A stretch of DNA of 64,000 bases from positions 21,334,927 to 21,398,926 of the forward strand of contig CM036767.1 in assembly GCA_020796225.1 (NCBI GenBank), given 5' to 3'. A model generated the notes under the pieces. It was not told the origin of the DNA. It saw nothing but the letters and a program-made list of their open reading frames with translations, and searched no databases. The first letter of the stretch is position 1. Each line of letters starts with the position of its first letter. Of the stretch, positions 10,691-23,006 are shown piece after piece. The translations under genes were made by a program, and so were the position numbers. Origin of the DNA: Arion vulgaris (lineage: Eukaryota > Mollusca > Gastropoda > Stylommatophora > Arionidae).

Positions 10691-13600
10691 ACGGATGCCA
10701 GAGAAGACGATCTCTAAGCTGGAGACTGATTGTAAAAGGATAGGTAAAACATGGAAAGAATTGGAACGGATGCCAGAGAAGACGATCTCTAAGCTGGAGA
10801 CTGATTGTAAAAGGATAGGTAAAACATGGAAAGAATTGGAAGGGATGCCAGAGAAGACGATCTCTAAGCTGGAGACTGATTGTAAAAGGATAGGTAAAAC
10901 ATGGAAAGAATTGGAAGGGATGCCAGAGAAGACGATCTCTAAGCTGGAGACTGATTGTAAAAGGATAGGTAAAACATGGAAAGAATTGGAAGGGATGCCA
11001 GAGAAGACGATCTCTAAGCTGGAGACTGATTGTAAAAGGATAGGCAAAACATGGAAAGAATTGGAAGGGATGCCAGAGAAGACGATCTCTAAGCTGGAGA
11101 CTGATTGTAAAAGGATAGGTAAAACATGGAAAGAATTGGAAGGGATGCCAGAGAAGACGATCTCTAAGCTGGAGACTGATTGTAAAAGGATAGGTAAAAC
11201 ATGGAAAGAATTGGAACGGATGCCAGAGAAGACGATCTCTAAGCTGGAGACTGATTGTAAAAGGATAGGTAAAACATGGAAAGAATTGGAAGGGATGCCA
11301 GAGAAGACGATCTCTAAGCTGGAGACTGATTGTAAAAGGATAGGTAAAACATGGAAAGAATTGGAAGGGATGCCAGAGAAGACGATCTCTAAGCTGGAGA
11401 CTGATTGTAAAAGGATAGGTAAAACATGGAAAGAATTGGAACGGATGCCAGAGAAGACGATCTCTAAGCTGGAGACTGATTGTAAAAGGATAGGTAAAAC
11501 ATGGAAAGAATTGGAAGGGATGCCAGAGAAGACGATCTCTAAGCTGGAGACTGATTGTAAAAGGATAGGCAAAACATGGAAAGAATTGGAAGAAATGCCA
11601 GAGAAGACGATCTCTAAGCTGGAGACTGATTGTAAAAAGGATAGGTAAAACATGGAAAGAATTGGAAGGGATGCCAGAGAAGACGATCTCTAAGCTGGAG
11701 ACTGATTGTAAAAGGATAGGTAAAACATGGAAAGAATTGGAAGGGATGCCAGAGAAGACGATCTCTAAGCTGGAGACTGATTGTAAAAGGATAGGTAAAA
11801 CATGGAAAGAATTGGAAGGGATGCCAGAGAAGACGATCTCTAAGCTGGAGACTGATTGTAAAAGGATAGGTAAAACATGGAAAGAATTGGAAGGGATGCC
11901 AGAGAAGACGATCTCTAAGCTGGAGACTGATTGTAAAAGGATAGGTAAAACATGGAAAGAATTGGAAGGGATGCCAGAGAAGACGATCTCTAAGCTGGAG
12001 ACTGATTGTAAAAGGATAGGCAAAATATGGAAAGAATTGGAAGGGATGCCAGAGAAGACGATCTCTAAGCTGGAGACTGATTGTAAAAGGATAGGTAAAA
12101 CATGGAAAGAATTGGAAGGGATGCCAGAGAAGACGATCTCTAAGCTGGAGACTGATTGTAAAAGGATAGGTAAAACATGGAAAGAATTGGAAGGGATGCC
12201 AGAGAAGACGATCTCTAAGCTGGAGACTGATTGTAAAAGGATAGGTAAAACATGGAAAGAATTGGAACGGATGCCAGAGAAGACGATCTCTAAGCTGGAG
12301 ACTGATTGTAAAAGGATAGGTAAAACATGGAAAGAATTGGAAGGGATGCCAGAGAAGACGATCTCTAAGCTGGAGACTGATTGTAAAAAGGATAGGTAAA
12401 ACATGGAAAGAATTGGAAGGGATGCCAGAGAAGACGATCTCTAAGCTGGAGACTGATTGTAAAAAGGATAGGTAAAACATGGAAAGAATTGGAAGGGATG
12501 CCAGAGAAGACGATCTCTAAGCTGGAGACTGATTGTAAAAGGATAGGCAAAACATGGAAAGAATTGGAAGGGATGCCAGAGAAGACGATCTCTAAGCTGG
12601 AGACTGATTGTAAAAGGATAGGTAAAACATGGAAAGAATTGGAAGGGATGCCAGAGAAGACGATCTCTAAGCTGGAGACTGATTGATAAAGGATAGGTAA
12701 AACATGGAAAGAATTGGAAGGGATGCCAGAGAAGACGATCTCTAAGCTGGAGACTGATTGTAAAAGGATAGGTAAAACATGGAAAGAATTGGAAGGGATG
12801 CCAGAGAAGACGATCTCTAAGCTGGAGACTGATTGTAAAAGGATAGGTAAAACATGGAAAGAATTGGAAGGGATGCCAGAGAAGACGATCTCTAAGATGG
12901 AGACTGATTGTAAAAGGATAGGTAAAACATGGAAAGAATTGGAAGGGATGCCAGAGAAGACGATCTCTAAGCTGGAGACTGATTGTAAAAGGATAGGTAA
13001 AACATGGAAAGAATTGGAACGGATGCCAGAGAAGACGATCTCTAAGCTGGAGACTGATTGTAAAAGGATAGGTAAAACATGGAAAGAATTGGAAGGGATG
13101 CCAGAGAAGACGATCTCTAAGCTGGAGACTGATTGTAAAAGGATAGGCAAAACATGGAAAGAATTGGAAGGGATGCCAGAGAAGACGATCTCTAAGCTGG
13201 AGACTGATTGTAAAAGGATAGGTAAAACATGGAAAGAATTGGAAGGGATGCCAGAGAAGACGATCTCTAAGCTGGAGACTGATTGTAAAAGGATAGGTAA
13301 AACATGGAAAGAATTGGAAGGGATGCCAGAGAAGACGATCTCTAAGCTGGAGACTGATTGTAAAAGGATAGGTAAAACATGGAAAGAATTGGAAGGGATG
13401 CCAGAGAAGACGATCTCTAAGCTGGAGACTGATTGTAAAAGGATAGGTAAAACATGGAAAGAATTGGAACGGATGCCAGAGAAGACGATCTCTAAGCTGG
13501 AGACTGATTGTAAAAGGATAGGTAAAACATGGAAAGAATTGGAAGGGATGCCAGAGAAGACGATCTCTAAGCTGGAGACTGATTGTAAAAGGATAGGTAA

Positions 13601-16600
13601 AACATGGAAAGAATTGGAAGGGATGCCAGAGAAGACGATCTCTAAGCTGGAGACTGATTGTAAAAGGATAGGTAAAACATGGAAAGAATTGGAAGGGATG
13701 CCAGAGAAGACGATCTCTAAGCTGGAGACTGATTGTAAAAGGATAGGCAAAACATGGAAAGAATTGGAAGGGATGCCAGAGAAGACGATCTCTAAGCTGG
13801 AGACTGATTGTAAAAAGGATAGGTAAAACATGGAAAGAATTGGAAGGGATGCCAGAGAAGACGATCTCTAAGCTGGAGACTGATTGTAAAAGGATAGGTA
13901 AAACATGGAAAGAATTGGAAGGGATGCCAGAGAAGACGATCTCTAAGCTGGAGACTGATTGTAAAAGGATAGGTAAAACATGGAAAGAATTGGAAGGGAT
14001 GCCAGAGAAGACGATCTCTAAGCTGGAGACTGATTGTAAAAGGATAGGTAAAACATGGAAAGAATTGGAACGGATGCCAGAGAAGACGATCTCTAAGCTG
14101 GAGACTGATTGTAAAAGGATAGTCAAAACATGGAAAGAATTGGAAGGGATGCCAGAGAAGACGATCTCTAAGCTGGAGACTGATTGTAAAAGGATAGGTA
14201 AAACATGGAAAGAATTGGAAGGGATGCCAGAGAAGACGATCTCTAAGATGGAGACTGATTGTAAAAGGATAGGTAAAACATGGAAAGAATTGGAAGGGAT
14301 GCCAGAGAAGACGATCTCTAAGCTGGAGACTGATTGTAAAAGGATAGGTAAAACATGGAAAGAATTGGAACGGATGCCAGAGAAGACGATCTCTAAGCTG
14401 GAGACTGATTGTAAAAGGATAGGTAAAACATGGAAAGAATTGGAAGGGATGCCAGAGAAGACGATCTCTAAGCTGGAGACTGATTGTAAAAGGATAGGCA
14501 AAACATGGAAAGAATTGGAAGGGATGCCAGAGAAGACGATCTCTAAGCTGGAGACTGATTGTAAAAGGATAGGTAAAACATGGAAAGAATTGGAAGGGAT
14601 GCCAGAGAAGACGATCTCTAAGCTGGAGACTGATTGTAAAAGGATAGGTAAAACATGGAAAGAATTGGAAGGGATGCCAGAGAAGACGATCTCTAAGCTG
14701 GAGACTGATTGTAAAAGGATAGGTAAAACATGGAAAGAATTGGAAGGGATGCCAGAGAAGACGATCTCTAAGCTGGAGACTGATTGTAAAAGGATAGGTA
14801 AAACATGGAAAGAATTGGAACGGATGCCAGAGAAGACGATCTCTAAGCTGGAGACTGATTGTAAAAGGATAGGTAAAACATGGAAAGAATTGGAAGGGAT
14901 GCCAGAGAAGACGATCTCTAAGCTGGAGACTGATTGTAAAAGGATAGGTAAAACATGGAAAGAATTGGAAGGGATGCCAGAGAAGACGATCTCTAAGCTG
15001 GAGACTGATTGTAAAAGGATAGGTAAAACATGGAAAGAATTGGAAGGGATGCCAGAGAAGACGATCTCTAAGCTGGAGACTGATTGTAAAAGGATAGGCA
15101 AAACATGGAAAGAATTGGAAGGGATGCCAGAGAAGACGATCTCTAAGCTGGAGACTGATTGTAAAAGGATAGGTAAAACATGGAAAGAATTGGAAGGGAT
15201 GCCAGAGAAGACGATCTCTAAGCTGGAGACTGATTGTAAAAGGATAGGTAAAACATGGAAAGAATTGGAAGGGATGCCAGAGAAGACGATCTCTAAGCTG
15301 GAGACTGATTGTAAAAGGATAGGTAAAACATGGAAAGAATTGGAAGGGATGCCAGAGAAGACGATCTCTAAGCTGGAGACTGATTGTAAAAGGATAGGTA
15401 AAACATGGAAAGAATTGGAACGGATGCCAGAGAAGACGATCTCTAAGCTGGAGACTGATTGTAAAAGGATAGTCAAAACATGGAAAGAATTGGAAGGGAT
15501 GCCAGAGAAGACGATCTCTAAGCTGGAGACTGATTGTAAAAGGATAGGTAAAACATGGAAAGAATTGGAAGGGATGCCAGAGAAGACGATCTCTAAGCTG
15601 GAGACTGATTGTAAAAGGATAGGTAAAACATGGAAAGAATTGGAAGGGATGCCAGAGAAGACGATCTCTAAGCTGGAGACTGATTGTAAAAGGATAGGTA
15701 AAACATGGAAAGAATTGGAACGGATGCCAGAGAAGACGATCTCTAAGCTGGAGACTGATTGTAAAAGGATAGGTAAAACATGGAAAGAATTGGAAGGGAT
15801 GCCAGAGAAGACGATCTCTAAGCTGGAGACTGATTGTAAAAGGATAGGTAAAACATGGAAAGAATTGGAAGGGATGCCAGAGAAGACGATCTCTAAGCTG
15901 GAGACTGATTGTAAAAGGATAGGTAAAACATGGAAAGAATTGGAAGGGATGCCAGAGAAGACGATCTCTAAGCTGGAGACTGATTGTAAAAGGATAGGCA
16001 AAACATGGAAAGAATTGGAAGGGATGCCAGAGAAGACGATCTCTAAGCTGGAGACTGATTGTAAAAAGGATAGGTAAAACATGGAAAGAATTGGAAGGGA
16101 TGCCAGAGAAGACGATCTCTAAGCTGGAGACTGATTGTAAAAGGATAGGTAAAACATGGAAAGAATTGGAAGGGATGCCAGAGAAGACGATCTCTAAGCT
16201 GGAGACTGATTGTAAAAGGATAGGTAAAACATGGAAAGAATTGGAAGGGATGCCAGAGAATACGATCTCTAAGCTGGAGACTGATTGTAAAAGGATAGGT
16301 AAAACATGGAAAGAATTGGAAGGGATGCCAGAGAAGACGATCTCTAAGCTGGAGACTGATTGTAAAAGGATAGGCAAAACATGGAAAGAATTGGAAGGGA
16401 TGCCAGAGAAGACGATCTCTAAGCTGGAGACTGATTGTAAAAGGATAGGTAAAACATGGAAAGAATTGGAAGGGATGCCAGAGAAGACGATCTCTAAGCT
16501 GGAGACTGATTGTAAAAGGATAGGTAAAACATGGAAAGAATTGGAAGGGATGCCAGAGAAGACGATCTCTAAGCTGGAGACTGATTGTAAAAGGATAGGT

Positions 16601-18002
16601 AAAACATGGAAAGAATTGGAAGGGATGCCAGAGAAGACGATCTCTAAGCTGGAGACTGATTGTAAAAGGATAGGTAAAACATGGAAAGAATTGGAAGGGA
16701 TGCCAGAGAAGACGATCTCTAAGCTGGAGACTGATTGTAAAAGGATAGGTAAAACATGGAAAGAATTGGAAGGGATGCCAGAGAAGACGATCTCTAAGCT
16801 GGAGACTGATTGTAAAAAGGATAGGTAAAACATGGAAAGAATTGGAAGGGATGCCAGAGAAGACGATCTCTAAGCTGGAGACTGATTGTAAAAGGATAGG
16901 TAAAACATGGAAAGAATTGGAACGGATGCCAGAGAAGACGATCTCTAAGCTGGAGACTGATTGTAAAAGGATAGGTAAAACATGGAAAGAATTGGAAGGG
17001 ATGCCAGAGAAGACGATCTCTAAGCTGGAGACTGATTGTAAAAGGATAGGCAAAACATGGAAAGAATTGGAAGGGATGCCAGAGAAGACGATCTCTAAGC
17101 TGGAGACTGATTGTAAAAGGATAGGTAAAACATGGAAAGAATTGGAAGGGATGCCAGAGAAGACGATCTCTAAGCTGGAGACTGATTGTAAAAGGATAGG
17201 CAAAACATGGAAAGAATTGGAAGGGATGCCAGAGAAGACGATCTCTAAGCTGGAGACTGATTGTAAAAGGATAGGTAAAACATGGAAAGAATTGGAAGGG
17301 ATGCCAGAGAAGACGATCTCTAAGCTGGAGACTGATTGTAAAAGGATAGGTAAAACATGGAAAGAATTGGAAGGGATGCCAGAGAAGACGATCTCTAAGC
17401 TGGAGACTGATTGTAAAAGGATAGGTAAAACATGGAAAGAATTGGAAGGGATGCCAGAGAAGACGATCTCTAAGCTGGAGACTGATTGTAAAAGGATAGG
17501 TAAAACATGGAAAGAATTGGAAGGGATGCCAGAGAAGACGATCTCTAAGCTGGAGACTGATTGTAAAAGGATAGGTAAAACATGGAAAGAATTGGAAGGG
17601 ATGCCAGAGAAGACGATCTCTAAGCTGGAGACTGATTGTAAAAGGATAGGCAAAACATGGAAAGAATTGGAAGGGATGCCAGAGAAGACGATCTCTAAGC
17701 TGGAGACTGATTGTAAAAGGATAGGTAAAACATGGAAAGAATTGGAAGGGATGCCAGAGAAGACGATCTCTAAGCTGGAGACTGATTGTAAAAAGGATAG
17801 GTAAAACATGGAAAGAATTGGAAGGGATGCCAGAGAAGACGATCTCTAAGCTGGAGACTGATTGTAAAAGGATAGGTAAAACATGGAAAGAATTGGAAGG
17901 GATGCCAGAGAAGACGATCTCTAAGCTGGAGACTGATTGTAAAAGGATAGGTAAAACATGGAAAGAATTGGAACGGATGCCAGAGAAGACGATCTCTAAG
18001 AA
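10630..18002. repeat. 75-bp minisatellite, ~98 units
   Basis: Nearly identical 75-bp units, each translating on the plus strand to a 25-residue repeat containing SKLETDCKRIGKTWKEL. The parent segment is visible un-amplified in a LINE remnant on the minus strand at 58.37-58.48 kb (WKELERMAGERKSW). Because 75 is a multiple of three, both strands stay open for hundreds of codons. Single-base insertions (an extra A at about 11.64, 12.39, 12.46, 13.81, 16.06, 16.81 and 17.79 kb) shift the frame. Variant units recur every 18 units between about 12.8 and 15.8 kb. I see no evidence that it is a protein gene. Confidence 0.97.
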
Positions 18003-18104
18003 GTTTTTGTTGAACTCCGTTGGGTGTTGAAAGATAAAAAAGAGGACTGTATGGCTCTGAAACGTGACGAGTCACCAAGTCAAACACAAATAAGAATCAG
18101 ACCT

Positions 18105-18465
18105 TTGTCAACAGAACTCTTCTGCGTATTCTCAGACTGAGATGGTATAATAGAGTTACAGACACAGACCTGTGGATAAGAACAGGACAGGAACCCATGA
18201 TGACCCAGGTTAATAGAAGAACATGGCGATGGAGCGGACATACGCTACGGAAGACACAGTCGAGTGTCACTAGACAAGCACTTGAGTGAAACCCTCAAAG
18301 AAAACGGAAAATGGGATGTCCTAACCAGACATGGAGACGAAGTCTTCTTGCAGAACTAAAGGAGACCGTGAAGCTATAAAGAAAACAACCAGAAACCGGG
18401 GAAAAGTTTCGAACAACTGTCGAGGCCCTATGCTCCTCAAGGAGCGGAGAAGAATAATGAATGAT
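18105..18465 (+). mobile_element. LN2 LINE ORF2 C-terminal remnant
   Basis: Reads RILRLRWYNRVTDTDLW, TWRWSGHTLRKTQSSVTRQA, CPNQTWRRSLLAELKE, TVEALCSSRSGEE. This is the complete C-terminal tail of an invertebrate LINE ORF2, with two or more stops. It is the un-amplified reference for the 46- and 55-bp arrays at 51.6-52.6 kb. Confidence 0.85.
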
Positions 18466-18564
18466 TATATATATCTAGTTGATATATTTTTCTTGATGTT
18501 ACTTACTTGTTCTATCTGTTCTTGCAGTTGTTGCTGGCTGTCTTCTAACATCGCGGTATTATCT

Positions 18565-18820
18565 TCTTCTTCTTCCACCAACGCTCCATATCGACCATTA
18601 GTGAATCACTCTGTGTGATCTCTATGTCATCTGAGCCTAAGAGCAATTGTACGTTGTGCCAGTTATGCGCCTACAAGTAGGCAGCACATCCGATTTCTCC
18701 AACGCGTATTATTTACTAGGTAGCTTCCTAGTCCCCTAACTCAGTCGCTTCCTACGACATGCCTTGTAAGTCGCAGTAGTACTATTCTTTGCTTCCTTGC
18801 GGAGCCCGGCATCACACAGG
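18565..18820 (-). repeat. Repeat Z copy
   Basis: Minus strand carries the family signature: AGGCATGTCGTAGGAAGCG, GAAATCGGATGTGCTGCC, TAGGCGCATAACTGGCACAA and a GAA-rich tail. Copies are at 23.3, 31.1, 46.5, 52.6 and 60.9 kb. The GAA tail suggests LINE-type mobilisation. No tRNA head was recognised. Confidence 0.7.
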
Positions 18821-18829
18821 AGACCGTAT

Positions 18830-19620
18830 TATCTAGAAAGAACTGTGAATAAAAAGCCTATAACTACATTCCTGATTGTCGGCTGCTGGCTATATTTTAC
18901 AACATCTAAAAAAACACAACTTATTACATACTGTCATACCTGCTTATATTTCTTTCACCGTTCTAAACCTTTTCGTTCCGCCATTAGCGGAGAACTGTCT
19001 CATCCTGTTTATTTTATTACCCATTTACTATATTTTCAATTGTGCTTATGGATCGTGTATTTAGATATTTACACAGACGCGATCTTTGAATTCTTGTCAA
19101 GTCTTTCATCCGGGGTGAATTATTGCACGTGACGGCGCCTGGTTCTAGGGCTGCAAGTGAGACCAGACGTGCGGTCTCTAATGTACATTAAAATAAGAAA
19201 TACATCTTGCAAAGAATGATTTAATGAAGACATAGCCACAGAATAATGGCTTGCGCGACAGACAAAACCTACAAAAATAGGAAGCTCAAATCGTACTTTG
19301 TTGTACCGGCGTTTTGTGATCACAGACTGAAAGATGATATTAATTCAATGAAAGCATTCAAAATACATAAATAATAATACACACACAAATTTGCCGTGAT
19401 GTACGGAATAATGTAGGGTGTTCATGAATTTGAAAGGACGTCAGTGAATCTTTGCATTTTTAGTGATTTTTATCGTTTCTTTTTGAACATTATCGTAAAT
19501 TTCTTTGTACATTAATCGTTAGCATATTTTTGGTGTAGAAGAGAAACGTATAGAAAAGACAACAACATTGTTTGTATTTTTTAAAAAGTTAGCATGACAA
19601 ATAGGTTATACTAAAGAGTT
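18830..19620. other. No recognisable feature
   Basis: Ordinary AT-rich sequence with only short open frames. I see no repeat family or coding motif. Confidence 0.5.
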
Positions 19621-19624
19621 CAAG

Positions 19625-19700
19625 GGTAGTGGTTAAAGAACAGGCTTCTTATAGGGGTGGTTTGAGTTCAACTTCACAGTGGGTTTCCTATTTCCTTACT
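19625..19700 (+). mobile_element. Possible tRNA-like SINE head
   Basis: GTAGTGGTTAAAG could be an A box and GAGTTCAACTTC a B box at suitable spacing. The body after it does not match the other families, so this is weak. Confidence 0.25.
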
Positions 19701-19724
19701 AAAGAATATACACATACGCTTACA

Positions 19725-20060
19725 CACTTTGTATATGTGTATGGTGTGTATGTATGTGTGTATGTGGTGTATATGTATGTATGTGTGTGTATAGGATGTA
19801 CATGTATGTATGTATGTGTGTAGGTTGTATATGTATGTGTTCATGTATGTTCGTATGCATATGTATGCATACATACACACTGCATGCATGTATACGTGCA
19901 TACATACATACATACATACGGCATACATGTATACTCGCATACATGCATACATATTTGAATACCTATAACCTACATACACACACATACAAATTACATATAT
20001 GAGTGTAAGTATGTATGTATGCATGTATGTATGTTGTGTATTTATGCATGTATTTTGTGC
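19725..20060. repeat. Compound GTAT/ATAC tetranucleotide repeat
   Basis: TATGTATG blocks switch to CATACATA in the middle (about 19.86 kb) and back to TATG near 20.0 kb. The region can therefore fold on itself. Confidence 0.9.
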
Positions 20061-20094
20061 TAATACTACAAATAATAAAGAGAAAATTGAGGTA

Positions 20095-20330
20095 TGCTGA
20101 CATATAAAAGACATGAAGGGCTGGAGAAGACCATCATGAAAGGATGGATACCGGCAAAGAGAAGAAGAGGAAGACCACGGAGAAGATGAATTCAGAATGC
20201 AACCGATGGTTTGAACATGGCGGTTGCTTAGACGAGACATCTAGCCTATGAGAGAGAGAAATTCCAAAGGACTGTTGGGGTGGCAACGTTCTGCTCAGGA
20301 CAAGATATTTGATGATGGTGTGGTCTCTAT
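20095..20330 (+). mobile_element. LN1 LINE ORF2 C-terminal remnant
   Basis: Reads across frameshifts LEKTIMKGWIPAKRRRGRPR, TDGLNMAV, YEREIPKDCWGGNVLLRT and ends TTTGATGATGG. Close copy of 58.65-58.88 kb. 20.34-20.61 kb shows nothing recognisable. Confidence 0.8.
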
Positions 20331-20617
20331 GGCGGGGAGATAAAGGAAAGAGAAGAACTTGTGAATGTCTATTCTGTCGTGTAACTTTCTAATTGAAGTC
20401 AAGATTACTCTGCTATAACTTATAATATGAACAGATTTCCTTGAATAATGACTTCCTTCATCTACGCTGGTAGATTGATTGTTAAAACTTCACTTAACAA
20501 ATGCAGTACACATAACTCAAAGAGGTCGAGTTTTTAAAAAACGATAGATGTGGGAATTGGGTTTCGCTGTAATTGTTTTGTGACGGCAACGCCTCTGCCT
20601 GTTACACATTAATCAAA

Positions 20618-20684
20618 CAGACCAGAGCAGTAGTTCTCAATCTGGAAGGGGCGCATCCCCAGGGAGGCGTAAGGCAGTGTAAGG
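20618..20684 (+). mobile_element. hAT-like transposon end
   Basis: CAGTAGTTCTCAATCTGGAA followed by GGGGCGCATCCCC resembles hAT terminal repeats (CAGNGGTTCTCAA...). It leads directly into the 22-bp array, whose first units contain the GGGAGGCGTAAGGCAGTG sequence. No second end was identified. Confidence 0.45.
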
Positions 20685-21165
20685 GGAGGCAGTATAAGGA
20701 GAGGAGTGAGACAGTATAAGGAGAGGAGTGAGACAGTATAAGGAGAGGAGTGAGACAGTATAAGGAGAGGAGTGAGACAGTATAAGGAGAGGAGTGAGAC
20801 AGTATAAGGAGAGGAGTGAGGCAGTATAAGGAGAGGAGTGAGACAGTATAAGGGAGGAGTGAGGCAGTATAAGGAGAGGAGTGAGACAGTATAAGGGAGG
20901 AGTGAGGCAGTATAAGGAGAGGAGTGAGACAGTATAAGGGAGGAGTGAGGCAGTATAAGGAGAGGAGTGAGACAGTATAAGGAGAGGAGTGAGGCAGTAT
21001 AAGGAGAGGAGTGAGGAAGTATAAGGAGAGGAGTGAGGAAGTATAAGGAGAGGAGTGAGGAAGTATAAGGAGAGGAGTGAGGCAGTATAAGGAGAGGAGT
21101 GAGACAGTATAAGAGGAGGAGTGAGACAGTATAAGGAGAGGAGTGAGACAGTATAAGGAGAGTCT
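20685..21165. repeat. 22-bp minisatellite
   Basis: About 22 units of AGGAGAGGAGTGAGACAGTA plus TA, with variants (GAGGCAG, GAGGAAG, and a 20-bp short form). Confidence 0.95.
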
Positions 21166-21167
21166 TT

Positions 21168-21295
21168 TTCAGAGTCGCCTGTGAGTGTCTGGTCTTCTTC
21201 CTTCCTTTCGTTCGCTTGAAATATTGTCTATACATTGAACGTTGTCTCCTGCATACATTTCACTGTCTTTTGTAGCTCAACACAGAGGTCCGTTC
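21168..21295 (-). mobile_element. JK3 Jockey-type LINE 3' fragment
   Basis: Minus strand reads ELQKTVKCMQETTFN, matching LCELQKTVKFMQETTKEG in the longer copy at 52.80-53.06 kb. Confidence 0.6.
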
Positions 21296-21361
21296 TGGCC
21301 TTCTGAATTTTTAATGATTGTCCCAACCACTTCTATCTCATCCTTTTTTGTTTTCTAGTTG

Positions 21362-22037
21362 ATATGGTTAGCCGGGTAATCTTAGTATTAATGTGTTCAG
21401 ATATGGTTGATGCATGTTAGCCGGGTAATCTTAGTAGTAATGTGTTCAAATATGGTTGATGCATGTTAGCCGGGTAATCTTAGTAGTAATGTGTTCAAAT
21501 ATGGTTGATGCATGTTAGCCGGGTAATCTTAGTGGTAATGTGTTCATATATGGTTGATGCATGTTAGCCAGGTAATCTTAGTAGTAATGTGTTCAGATAT
21601 GGTTGATGCATGTTAGCCGGGTAATCTTAGTATTAATGTGTTCAAATATGGTTGATGCATGTTAGCCAGGTAATCTTAGTAGTAATGTGTTCAGATATGG
21701 TTGATGCATGTTAGCCGGGTAATCTTAGTATTAATGTGTTCAAATATGGTTGATGCATGTTAGCCGGGTAATCTTAGTAGTAATGTGTTCAGATATGGTT
21801 GATGCATGTTAGCCGGGTAATCTTAGTGGTAATGTGTTCAGATATGGTTGATGCATGTTAGCCGGGTAATCTTAGTAGTAATGTGTTCAGATATGGTTGA
21901 TGCATGTTAGCCGGGTAATCTCACTAGTAATGTGTTCAGATATGGTTGATGCATCTTAGCCGGGTAATCTTAATAGTAATGTGTTCAGATATGGTTGATG
22001 CATCTTAGCCGGGTAATCTTAGTAGTAATGTGTTCAT
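21362..22037. repeat. 49-bp minisatellite
   Basis: About 13-14 units containing GATGCATGTTAGCCGGGTAA followed by TCTTAGTAGTAATGTGTTCA. Variants are at AGT(A/T/G)(G/T)TAA and CCGGG/CCAGG. No parent element was recognised. 22.04-22.21 kb is unassigned. Confidence 0.95.
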
Positions 22038-22216
22038 CTCTAAGTGTATCCCTACCCCCTTACTCCACTTGTATCCCAGTCTCTATTCTCGAAGCCAGCC
22101 TGTAAAAACGGTCTTCATCTGTGGTCATCTATCTCGACTTCAATTGATATTTGGTTTTAACCACAGATTCTAAATTTGTACTTCTCATTCTGTATATCTA
22201 TTCTCTATTCTTTTTG

Positions 22217-22390
22217 GCGCCCGCCTGCCCAGCGTGTTCGTAGCGCGTTGGACGACGGATGACAAGCCCCCTGTCAGTGCGGTTCAATTCCCAGGGGGTG
22301 GCAGAAAAGCCACAGGTTCTCCAGATTTACGGTGTTCGTGGCACCGAGTCGAAGAGCTGAAAAGCTCGTGCTTCTGGATCCAAAAAAATC
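22217..22390 (+). mobile_element. SINE-A (short form), tRNA-derived
   Basis: Head GCCCGCCTGCCCAGCGTGTT, A-box region TAGCGCGTTGG, B box GGTTCAATTCC, then body with TCCAGATTTACGGTGTTCGT, ending in an A-rich tail (CCAAAAAAA). It lacks the extra ~30-bp internal block present in the copies at 32.75, 50.88 and 61.80 kb. Confidence 0.85.
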
Positions 22391-22599
22391 CCTCCTTGTT
22401 GGCCTATTGGCGTCGGGCAGAAAAAAGAAGCACCTGGAGCGAGCCTCTTTATGTGCTTTGTTAAACAAAATAATAATAAAAATGTGGCTACCGCCTGTAG
22501 TAGCACTTATTATGTTAGTATACCACAGATGGGACGAGAGTCTGGGGAATTTAATAGCTATGCGTATGGCTAGTGCAGTACAAGGTGGAATTTAGAGCC

Positions 22600-22912
22600 T
22601 CGGATATTCCGTCGCTCATCCTTTACTTGGTCATCCACTGGGCCTGTTACACTGCAGACTCAACAAACACTTATACAGACTAGGAATAAGTGAAACAGCT
22701 CTCTGCCAGTGTCAGCAGGCAGAACAGACACCAGAGCATATCCTGCAAGACAGTCCTCTTCTGTGTGAGCTGAGAAGCAACATGTGGCCACACCCAGTCG
22801 ACCTAAAAACTAAGCTTTGGGAAACCTGACAGACCTGAAGCTGTCTGCCCAGTTGTGGTCCACAGTAAATTAAGCGCGTGACCAGAGATCGCTGAAGAAG
22901 AAAAAGAAGTAT
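22600..22912 (+). mobile_element. JK2 Jockey-type LINE C-terminus
   Basis: Reads LHCRLNKHLYRLGISETALC, QCQQAEQTPEHILQDSPLLC, ELRSNMWPHPVDLKTKLWET. This is the Cys/His-rich end (CxC...H...C) that follows RNase H in Jockey-type ORF2, with the final Cys changed to Ser in QDSP. It ends in AAGAAGAAAAAGAAG. The copy at 43.09-43.56 kb is on the minus strand. Confidence 0.85.
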
Positions 22913-23006
22913 CTGAGTGGGAGACAGTCTTGTGGTAGCATTGATGTGTGTCCAAACTATTTGAATTGTTGTTTCTGAATATATTATAGCTCCGGCAAGG
23001 ATCCAC

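Noticed and set aside
12441..16082. Minus-strand open frame of about 1,213 codons with VSSLEIVFSGIPSNSF-type repeats
   Set aside because: It lies wholly within the 75-bp minisatellite; openness follows from unit length, and the opposite strand is equally open.
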